DNA of 49,087 bases from an uncultured Rhodospirillales bacterium. GTDB taxonomy: Bacteria > Pseudomonadota > Alphaproteobacteria > CACIAM-22H2. Numbering within the stretch: position 1 is the stretch's first letter; each line of letters begins with the position of its first letter. The notes under the pieces were generated by a model. It made no database searches and had not been told where the DNA came from. It was given only the letters and a program-made list of their open reading frames with translations. Shown piece by piece: positions 9,310 through 17,167 of the stretch. The stretch lies in contig CAIOSQ010000274.1 in the NCBI GenBank assembly GCA_903860935.1, forward strand, positions 1 through 49,087, read 5' to 3'. A program made the position numbers and the translations under genes.

Positions 9310-10431
9310 ATGATCGACATGCAGCAAGCGCGACCTTCGGGGACGGAGCGCGGCCGGGCCGCCCCGGCCCCCTTGCGCGCGATCCGGTGGTGGCTCGGCG
9401 AACTCGATGGCGCGTGGCGCGATGCGCGCGCACTCCTGGTCCGCGCGCCGCATGGCGCCGACGGGCTTGTGCTCGAGGCCAGCGCCGAGAGCTTCACGAT
9501 CCATCGCCAGTCGGGCGCGCGGCGATCCACGCTGGGACGCGTGGCGCGTCCGGTCGCCAGCCGCGCGGCGCTTGATCCCGGCCTGCGCGCCACGCTTGCC
9601 GCCGCGCGCGGTCGCGCGATCGTCGAACTCGCGGCCGCGGACACGCTGACGCGGCGCCTGCGTCTGCCGGATGCAGGACCGGCCGATCTCGCGCGCATGC
9701 TGCGTTTCGAATTGGCGAAGCACCTGCCTTTCCCGATCGAGGAGGCGTGCTGGTATTTCCGTGCCGTCGGCCCCGCGCCGGGCCGCGGCGCCGCGCGCGA
9801 GGTCGAGGTGAGCGTGGCGCCGCTCGCCCTCGCGGTGGCGATACGCGACGAACTGGCCGCGCTCGGCATCGCCGCCGACGGTTTCGTCGCCGCCGACCTG
9901 CCCGCCGATGCCCGGTCCGGCCTGTCCTTCCTGCCGCCGACGGCGGGAGCGGCGTCCGGTGGTGGATCGGTGGCGCGGATGGTGGCACTGGTCCTCGTGA
10001 TCGCCGCCGGCGGCGCGAGCCTCGCCTCGCCGCTGCTCGCCGATCGCGCGCGGATGCAGACCCTCGGTGACGAGATCGCGCGGCTCGAACCGGCGGCGAA
10101 GCGTGGCCTTGCCGTGCGCGAGCAGGCGCTGCGCGACGGCGAACGCGGCGAGGCCCTGCGCCGGATGCGCCAGGCGCGCCCTGATGCGATCGCGACGCTG
10201 GCGCTGCTCACCGCGGCGATCGACGATGCGTCCTGGCTCGTCTCCCTTGCCCTGTCGGGGCCGGAGGTCGTGATCGACGGCCGGTCGCCATCCGCGGCTG
10301 CCGTCGCGGCGGCGCTGGAGCGCACCGGGCGTTTCGAGCGCGTCTCGTTCCGCGCGCCGATCGCGCGCGATCCGGCCACGGGGCTCGAGCGTTTCCAGAT
10401 CGCAGCCATCCTGGCCGAGGCGCGGCCGTGA
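9310..10431 (+). CDS. gspL: Type II secretion protein GspL / PilM-PilN-like
   Basis: Position between gspK and gspM; MLRFELAKHLPFPIEEACW PilM/GspL-like motif, central TM segment, C-terminal PilN-like domain. Confidence 0.8.
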   Translation: MIDMQQARPSGTERGRAAPAPLRAIRWWLGELDGAWRDARALLVRAPHGADGLVLEASAESFTIHRQSGARRSTLGRVARPVASRAALDPGLRATLAAARGRAIVELAAADTLTRRLRLPDAGPADLARMLRFELAKHLPFPIEEACWYFRAVGPAPGRGAAREVEVSVAPLALAVAIRDELAALGIAADGFVAADLPADARSGLSFLPPTAGAASGGGSVARMVALVLVIAAGGASLASPLLADRARMQTLGDEIARLEPAAKRGLAVREQALRDGERGEALRRMRQARPDAIATLALLTAAIDDASWLVSLALSGPEVVIDGRSPSAAAVAAALERTGRFERVSFRAPIARDPATGLERFQIAAILAEARP

Positions 10432-10967
10432 TCCGCGCGGGGAGCATGGTCGCGCGCGTCGCTGCGCTTGGGCTGCTCGCGGGCTTCGCGGCGGCGCTCT
10501 GGGCCGGTCCGGTCGCGATCTATCGCGAGGCGCTTGACGCGTCGCACACCCGCGTCGCCCAGGCATCGGCGCTGGCGGCGCGCTATCGTCTCCTGGCCGC
10601 GGGGCCGCCCGATGGCGCGGTGCCGCGCGCGGCGTCCGGCCTTCTGCTTGCCGACCTGCCGGCCGCGCAGTCCTTCGCGGCGCTCAGCGAGACCATCAAG
10701 CAGGCCGCGGATGCGGCCGGTCTTGCGGTGCAGGGGCTGCAAGGCCTGGGCGAGGAGAGCGTCCTCGGCCTGCAGCGCAGCGGGGTGCGCGTGCGCGGCA
10801 CGGCCACGCTCGCCGGGCTGGCGCGGTTCCTGGCGACGGTGGAGGGCGGCATGCCGCTCCTGATCGTCGACGGGTTGCGCGTCCAGTCGCGCCAGGGGAC
10901 CGGCGCCACACAGGAGGAGCGACTGGAGATCCAGATGGACATCGTCGGCTTCCGGGAGCCGACATGA
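10428..10967 (+). CDS. gspM: Type II secretion protein GspM (GspM_II-like)
   Basis: Short N-terminal TM then periplasmic ferredoxin-like domain (FLATVEGGMPLLIVDGLRV); ATGA overlap with gspL. Confidence 0.75.
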   Translation: MIRAGSMVARVAALGLLAGFAAALWAGPVAIYREALDASHTRVAQASALAARYRLLAAGPPDGAVPRAASGLLLADLPAAQSFAALSETIKQAADAAGLAVQGLQGLGEESVLGLQRSGVRVRGTATLAGLARFLATVEGGMPLLIVDGLRVQSRQGTGATQEERLEIQMDIVGFREPT

Positions 10968-11401
10968 ACGGCGCGGCATCCACCGGCGCTCTTTTCGTCA
11001 TCGCGGCCCTGCTCGTCGGGGCGGCGGCGTGGCCATGGCTGGCGACCGAAACTCCGGTCGCGATCGCCGCGGCGCCTGGCGCCGCCGCGCCGGTCGCGCT
11101 GCCCGCCGTCGATCCGCAGGCTCTCGCGACCGTGCTGGAGCGCCCGCTGTTTTCCGCCGGTCGCCGTCCGGCTGCGGCCGAGGGGGGGGCGCCCGCCGCC
11201 GCGCCGCGGTCCGCGCTGCGTGTCGAGGGCGTGGTCGACGCGGGCGGCAGGCGCCGGGCCATTCTCCGGCGCGAAGGGAGCGCCGCCAGCCTGCACCTTG
11301 CCGAGGGCGACACGGTCGATGGATGGGTCGTGCGCGCGATCTCGCCGGACAGGGTCGTGCTCGTCTCGCCGGCCGGAGAACTCGTCCTGCCGGCGCGCTG
11401 A
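10964..11401 (+). CDS. GspC/GspN-like type II secretion protein with HR-like domain
   Basis: N-terminal TM; LERPLFSAGRRP; LRVEGVV...AILRREG...LAEGDTVDGWVVRAISPDRVVLVSPAGELVL resembles the GspC homology region; ATGA overlap with gspM. Confidence 0.7.
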   Translation: MNGAASTGALFVIAALLVGAAAWPWLATETPVAIAAAPGAAAPVALPAVDPQALATVLERPLFSAGRRPAAAEGGAPAAAPRSALRVEGVVDAGGRRRAILRREGSAASLHLAEGDTVDGWVVRAISPDRVVLVSPAGELVLPAR

Positions 11402-11409
11402 CGGCGCTG

Positions 11410-13407
11410 TCACTCCGCCGCGTGGGCGGGCGACGCGCCCGGCGCGTCGTCGCGGCGCGGCCGACGCACGGGCAGCGCGACGCGCCAGCGGCGGTCGGCG
11501 AGGCCGGTCAGTCCGCCGATCGCCATCAGGCCGGCACCGATCCAGATCCAGGGGACCAGCGGCTTCCAATAGGCGCGTACAACCCAGCTTCCGGACGGAT
11601 CCGGATCGCCCAGCGCGACATAGACGTCCGACAGAAGGTTGGTGCGGATCGCGGTGTGGCTGGTGACGCGGCGCTGCACCGTGAACAGGCGCCGCTCCGG
11701 ATGAAGCGTCGCGATCGTCGTTCCGTCGCGCGACAGCGTGATCGTGGCACGGTCCGCGAGGTAGTTCTCGCCGGTGCGCTTGTCGACGGCCTCGAGCTTC
11801 AGCGCGTAGCCACCGATCTCCACCGTGTCGCCCGGGCGCATGGCCTGGATCCGCTCGACCTCCCAGGCCGAGGCGGCGATGCCGAAGGTCGTGATCGCGA
11901 CACCCAGATGCGCGAGCGCCATGCCATGGGCCGCCAGCGGCCGGTGGCGGGCGCGGCGCAGGCTCTCGGCCAGCGGCGCGCGGAAGAGATGGATGCGGTC
12001 CGCCCATTCGACCAGCACGCCGACGGCGAGCCAGCAGGCGAGGCCAAGCCCGCCGATGGCGAGAAGAGGACCACCGCCGGTGGCGTAGAGGGCGACGCCC
12101 ATCAGGACGATCGCTGCCGCGAAGGCGAGCCACAGGCGTTGCAGGGCCCCCAGCGCATCGCCGCGCTTCCAGCCGAGGAACGGACCGACCGCAAGCGCAA
12201 GCAGCAGCGGAACCATCAGCGGCGAGAACGTGGCGTTGAAGAAGGGCGGTCCGACCGAGATCTTGCCGCCGCCCATCACGTCGACGATCAGCGGGTAGAT
12301 GGTGCCGATGAAGACGGTCGCCGTGGCGGTCGAGAGCAGGAGGTTGTTGAGGACAATGGCGCCCTCGCGCGAGACCGGCGCGAAGATCCCGCCGCCGCGC
12401 AGCGACGGCGCGCGCAGAGCGTAGAGCGTGAACGAGCCGCCGATCGCGGCCCCGAGCAGCAGCAGGATGAAGCTTCCGCGCGCGGGATCGACGGCGAAGG
12501 CATGGACCGAGGTGAGGACGCCGGAGCGGACCAGGAACGTACCCACCAGGGACAGGCTGAAGGCGACGAGGGCCAGCAGGACCGTCCAGGTCTTCAGCGC
12601 CTCGCGCTTCTCCACCACGATCACGGAATGCATCAGCGCCGTGCCGACCAACCAGGGCATGAAGCTGGCGTTCTCGACCGGATCCCAGAACCACCAGCCG
12701 CCCCAGCCCAACGTGTAGTAGGCCCACCAACTGCCGGTGGCGATGCCGATGGTCAGCGGGATCCAGGCGGCAAGCGACCAGGCGCGGACCCAGCGCGCCC
12801 AGAGCGCGTCGACACGCCCTTCGAGCAGCGCGGCGACCGCGAAGGCGAAGGTGATCGAGTAGCCGACATAGCCGAGATAGAGGAAGGGCGGATGGAAGGC
12901 GAGGCCCGGATCCTGCAGGATCGGGTTGAGGCCGCGCCCGTCCGCGGGCACGGGGAAGACGCGCAGGAACGGGTTCGACGTGGCGAGGATGAAGATCCCG
13001 AAGCCGGTGGCCACCATGCCCTGGATCGCGAGCACCCGCGCGCGCAACGTCTGCGGCAGTTCCGCGCCGAACACCGCGACGGCCCCGCCGAACAGCGCGA
13101 GGATGAGGATCCAGAGCAGCATCGAGCCCTCATGGTTCCCCCAGACGCCGGTGATCTTGTAGAGCATCGGCTTCGTGCTGTGGCTGTTCTCGGCGACGTT
13201 CGCGAGCGAGAAATCCGAGGTCGCGTAGGCGTGGACGAGGGCGAGGAAGCTGAAGGCGACGAACCCCGCCTGGAGCAGGGCGGAGGGTTGTCCCACCGCC
13301 ATCAGGTTGGGGTCGCCGCGCTGCGCCCCCCAGAGCGGGACCACCGCCTGGACCAAGGCGAGCATGGTCGCGAGGATAAGCGCGAAATGTCCGAGTTCGG
13401 CGAGCAT
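11410..13407 (-). CDS. ccmF: CcmF/NrfE-family cytochrome c heme lyase subunit
   Basis: WGGWWFWDPVENASFMPWL tryptophan-rich heme-handling motif, KITGVWGNHEGSMLLW, many TM helices; last gene of the multiheme operon. Confidence 0.92.
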   Translation of the reverse strand: MLAELGHFALILATMLALVQAVVPLWGAQRGDPNLMAVGQPSALLQAGFVAFSFLALVHAYATSDFSLANVAENSHSTKPMLYKITGVWGNHEGSMLLWILILALFGGAVAVFGAELPQTLRARVLAIQGMVATGFGIFILATSNPFLRVFPVPADGRGLNPILQDPGLAFHPPFLYLGYVGYSITFAFAVAALLEGRVDALWARWVRAWSLAAWIPLTIGIATGSWWAYYTLGWGGWWFWDPVENASFMPWLVGTALMHSVIVVEKREALKTWTVLLALVAFSLSLVGTFLVRSGVLTSVHAFAVDPARGSFILLLLGAAIGGSFTLYALRAPSLRGGGIFAPVSREGAIVLNNLLLSTATATVFIGTIYPLIVDVMGGGKISVGPPFFNATFSPLMVPLLLALAVGPFLGWKRGDALGALQRLWLAFAAAIVLMGVALYATGGGPLLAIGGLGLACWLAVGVLVEWADRIHLFRAPLAESLRRARHRPLAAHGMALAHLGVAITTFGIAASAWEVERIQAMRPGDTVEIGGYALKLEAVDKRTGENYLADRATITLSRDGTTIATLHPERRLFTVQRRVTSHTAIRTNLLSDVYVALGDPDPSGSWVVRAYWKPLVPWIWIGAGLMAIGGLTGLADRRWRVALPVRRPRRDDAPGASPAHAAE

Positions 13408-13418
13408 GCCTTATCGTA

Positions 13419-16400
13419 TCAGCGTCGCGTTGCAGCCGGCACGAAATCACCCGGCCGACCCGTGGGGGAGACCGCGTAGGGCTTGCCGTCGCGGTCGATA
13501 TAAAGGCGGCGCTGTTCCTCCAGGGTGAAGGGGCGGGATCCGATGCGCCCGAACACCGCCACCTGACCGCCGCTCTCGTCGACGCCGCGGTCGCGTTCCA
13601 GCCCCCGCGACAGCGACAGCGCGGGCGTGCGCGTCTTGCGCCAAGCCACCAACTCGGGCTTGGGCTCGGGCGAGAAGCCGTAGAAATTCGGCTGGCTGTC
13701 CGGCGAGGTCAGTTGCACGACCTTGAGCCCGTTGGCGCCATCCGCCACATAGGCGAAGGCCGAGGCGTTGGTCGCGCCGATCACCACGTCGCGCGCGTCG
13801 TTGAGGCGCCCGCCATCGGTGAAGCGCTGGTGGACGCGCGGATGCTCGGGGCGCTCGACGTCGACGATCACGAGGCCCTCGCGGCCAGCCGCCACGTAGG
13901 CATAGGTGCGGGCGACCATCATGCGGTGCGCGTCGGCCATCGGGAGATGCGCCGAGGGCACCGGGCGCGGCGTCGCCGGCGCGGTGACGTCGATCACGTG
14001 CATGCCCTTCGTGTCGAGCGCGAAGAGGTAGCGGAACTGGATGGCGGTCGACCGCAGATCCGCGAAGGGCAGCGTCGCGAGGACCTTCGGCTCCAGCGGC
14101 TTGTCCATGTCGAGGACGACCAGCCCGGCGCGTGCCGCGATATAGAAATACCGGCCGGCGATGGTCAGGTGACGGGCCCCGTCGAGGATGCCGCCCGCGT
14201 TCCAGGTCAAGGCGCGGCGCAGGAAGTTGTTGCGCGGCTCCCCGTCGGCCAGCGTGTTGACGTCGGTCAGGATCAGGCCTTCCACGGAATCCGTGATGAA
14301 GGCGTAGTCGTAGATCGGGTGGAAGGGCTGCTCCTGGTTGAGCTCCTGCATCTTCGGATCGGCGCCGCGCGCCGGATGGATCGGCTGCGTCGTCGGTAGC
14401 ACGACGCAGGTCGCGTCGCGCGAGGCGATATGCGTGTCGTGACCGAGCGCCGCGAAGGGCGCGGAGATGATCCGTTGCGATACGCCCTTGTTGGCGATGC
14501 TGGCGACGTCGTAGACGCGCATGCCGCTCGACCCTTCGGCGACGAAGAGATATTCGCCGCGCAGCTGCAGGCATCCGACCTGCGCCGCGGTGCCGCGCGT
14601 ATCGGTCTCGGCCAGGGCGCGGCCGCGCGCGAGATGCTCGCCGTACCATTTCGGATAGGCATAGCGGTGCAGGTAGCTGCCGATGACCGCCTGCGGCTCG
14701 TCCCATTCGGTGACGCGCACGGCCTCGAAGCTGCGCTCGCCGCCGACCCAGGCGTTGAGCCCGACCATGTTGACGTAGTTGGTCCCGTGCAGGAGCAGCT
14801 GCGCCATGATCGCGTTGTTGTCGTTGGCTTCGGAGATGTGGCAGTCGGCGCAGCCCTTGGTTTCCGTCAGACGCTCGGTATGCGGATAATGCGGCGCGAA
14901 GGCCTGGCTCGAATAGCCGGCCGCGGAGATCGGTGGCTGTTGCGCGTAGATCCGCTCGCGGTTGATGTTGGTCGAGGACAGGACCAGGGCCGAAGTCGAG
15001 CGGATCGGCGCGATGATGTTGCCCTTGATCGTGCCGTGCCGGCCGAGTTGGAACATGTCGTCGCGCGCGACCTGCGGATTGTAGGTGGCGTAGTTGCGCG
15101 TCTCGCCGCCCTCGTAGTGATGGCGCTCGGTCTTGAAATTCGCCTCGATCGGAAGATGGCAGCCGCCGCAGCTCGTCGTCCAGGAGAGGTGGCAGGTGTA
15201 GCAGGCCAGTTCTTCGTCCTTGTGGGCGAGATCCGCCGCCGGGATGCCGGGACCCCATTTCATGGAGCCGTCGTTGCTCATCAGCTTGGCGCGCGCGGAT
15301 TTCGCGTTGTACTTGGCGTTCGCCGGATCGACGCTGTCCTTGACCAGCGACACCTCCCATTCGAGGTCCGGATACAGCGACGACCGCTGGAAGAGCTTGC
15401 CGTCGATCCACTCGAAGCGGGGGCGGCCGAAGCTCGTGCGCATGAGCGACAGGTCGGTGCCGCCGGGCCGCGCCGCGGGACCGGAGGTCCGCAGGCTCGG
15501 ATAGGCTTTCGACGTGCCATGGCAATCGGCGCAGCCGATCTCGATCGCCGCGGCGACCTCGCCATAGATGTGGCCGTTGCCGTGGCTGTCCTGGGCGAAA
15601 TGGCAGTCGACGCAGTGCATGCCGGCATCGACATGGATCGACGACATGTGGACCGCCTTCTTGAACTTCTCGGGGTCCTCCGGCGGGATCACGTTGTCGG
15701 CGGCGTCGAGCAGGTTGCCCTTGCGGTCGCGCTTGTAGATGGCGCGGAAATTCCAGCCATGGCCGTGGTAATCGGCGAACTGCGTGTCCTTCAAGTCGGG
15801 ATTGAGGGCGCTGACCTCGCGCAGGAAGGCCGGATCCGCCCAATTGCCGCGGACTGACGCGCCCTCGGGGTTGCGCCGCAGGGTCTTGGCGATTTCTTCG
15901 TCGGTCGGGAATTTCTGCTCGGCCGGAAACATCTTCGGGGCGTCCGGCTCGTAGTCGTACATGGTGTAGCCGAGCATGCTGTTGAGGAAGATGTTCGGCT
16001 GGTGCATGTGGCAGATCATGCACTGGCTGGTCGGGATCGCTTTCGTGAACTCGTGCTTGAGCGGGTGGCCGGAGCGGTCATGCGGGATCGTCGGGTCGAC
16101 CGTCTTTGACGTGCCGCGATTGCCGAAGCGGGCGTAGGGGCCCGAATGCTTCACGTCGCGGTCGTTGGCGTAGACGACGTGGCACGACGCGCAGCCCGAG
16201 CTGCGATAGTCGCCCGGCTGGTCGTTGGTGCCGAGGAACCACATGAACGGGTCGTTCAGGCGCGTCTTGGTGATGTTGAGTACGGGGATCGCAACACGCA
16301 GACCGGTCGCGGGGCCGCGATTCGATTGCTTGAGATCGGGGCGTCCCGGCTCCTCCAGGCGCTGGATCTGGCCGGTCACGTTGGGCAGGCCGATTTCCGG

Positions 16401-17165
16401 GAACTGGGTCAGGATGTTGCGCCCGCCGCGCTCGAAGACGCGGAACACGTCGGCCGGCGGCGTCACTTCCCAGGCCGGGAGCGGATAGAGTTCTGGCAGC
16501 AATCCGCGGCTGCGGGTCAGTTCGGGGCTGGGCTTAACCGGGGCCACCAGCTTCGCGGGCTGTCCGTCGCGCGTGTAGCCCTCGCCAAGGAGGTAGTTTT
16601 TGAACGGCAGGATTCCGTTGTTGTAGGACGCGCCGCCCCAGAGCATGGCGCCGGTCGCCATCAGGCTGCGCTCGGCGGCCTGGATGACCGTGAGATGGCA
16701 CGCGCCGCAGGCCTCGCGCGCGACGCGGTAGTCGCTGGGGTTCACGAAGCGGATGTAGTCGGGCGATTCCTTGTTCAGCAGCGTGTAGCTGCGGATGGGG
16801 TTGGCGCTGCCCGAGGCGGTCCAGAATTCGGGCAGGCGCGGCTGGACATGCGCCTTCGCCATCGCGGCGCCATAGGCGGGGCCGTCCTTGCTGCTTCCGG
16901 CGGGACGCATGACGCCCGCGTCACCCCCATGACAATCCGCGCAGCCGAGGACGACGGCGGGATTGCTGTGCATGTTCGCGGAATCGGATTTCTCGTGGCA
17001 GGTGAGGCATCCGGCGCTCTTTTCCGCCGCGCGGTCGGGATGCTGCCGATCGGGAGCCGGCGGGAAGAGCGGTGCCGAGGCGACGCGCGGGCCAGGGCCA
17101 TCGGCCGCCCAGCTCGACGGAACCGCGAAGACGATCAGGAGGAGCGCGAGGAGGAGAAGGCGCAT
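13419..17165 (-). CDS. Secreted decaheme cytochrome c fused to C-terminal LVIVD-type beta-propeller repeats
   Basis: Signal peptide MRLLLLALLLIVFAVPSSWA; ten CXXCH motifs (CLTCH, CADCH, CGACH, CASCH, CMICH, CVDCH, CADCH, CYTCH, CGGCH, CADCH); then six repeats such as GREGLVIVDVERPEHPRV and AGLVVLDMDKPLEPKVL. Confidence 0.9.
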   Translation of the reverse strand: MRLLLLALLLIVFAVPSSWAADGPGPRVASAPLFPPAPDRQHPDRAAEKSAGCLTCHEKSDSANMHSNPAVVLGCADCHGGDAGVMRPAGSSKDGPAYGAAMAKAHVQPRLPEFWTASGSANPIRSYTLLNKESPDYIRFVNPSDYRVAREACGACHLTVIQAAERSLMATGAMLWGGASYNNGILPFKNYLLGEGYTRDGQPAKLVAPVKPSPELTRSRGLLPELYPLPAWEVTPPADVFRVFERGGRNILTQFPEIGLPNVTGQIQRLEEPGRPDLKQSNRGPATGLRVAIPVLNITKTRLNDPFMWFLGTNDQPGDYRSSGCASCHVVYANDRDVKHSGPYARFGNRGTSKTVDPTIPHDRSGHPLKHEFTKAIPTSQCMICHMHQPNIFLNSMLGYTMYDYEPDAPKMFPAEQKFPTDEEIAKTLRRNPEGASVRGNWADPAFLREVSALNPDLKDTQFADYHGHGWNFRAIYKRDRKGNLLDAADNVIPPEDPEKFKKAVHMSSIHVDAGMHCVDCHFAQDSHGNGHIYGEVAAAIEIGCADCHGTSKAYPSLRTSGPAARPGGTDLSLMRTSFGRPRFEWIDGKLFQRSSLYPDLEWEVSLVKDSVDPANAKYNAKSARAKLMSNDGSMKWGPGIPAADLAHKDEELACYTCHLSWTTSCGGCHLPIEANFKTERHHYEGGETRNYATYNPQVARDDMFQLGRHGTIKGNIIAPIRSTSALVLSSTNINRERIYAQQPPISAAGYSSQAFAPHYPHTERLTETKGCADCHISEANDNNAIMAQLLLHGTNYVNMVGLNAWVGGERSFEAVRVTEWDEPQAVIGSYLHRYAYPKWYGEHLARGRALAETDTRGTAAQVGCLQLRGEYLFVAEGSSGMRVYDVASIANKGVSQRIISAPFAALGHDTHIASRDATCVVLPTTQPIHPARGADPKMQELNQEQPFHPIYDYAFITDSVEGLILTDVNTLADGEPRNNFLRRALTWNAGGILDGARHLTIAGRYFYIAARAGLVVLDMDKPLEPKVLATLPFADLRSTAIQFRYLFALDTKGMHVIDVTAPATPRPVPSAHLPMADAHRMMVARTYAYVAAGREGLVIVDVERPEHPRVHQRFTDGGRLNDARDVVIGATNASAFAYVADGANGLKVVQLTSPDSQPNFYGFSPEPKPELVAWRKTRTPALSLSRGLERDRGVDESGGQVAVFGRIGSRPFTLEEQRRLYIDRDGKPYAVSPTGRPGDFVPAATRR

Positions 17166-17167
17166 CG

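Noticed and set aside
3537-11401. Type IV pilus biogenesis instead of type II secretion
   Set aside because: GspG, GspK and GspM signatures and gene order fit T2SS. No PilT retraction ATPase or PilQ is present.
11029-13479. 816-aa plus-strand ORF across ccmF
   Set aside because: Charged, repetitive composition with no domain. It is antisense to an unmistakable CcmF.
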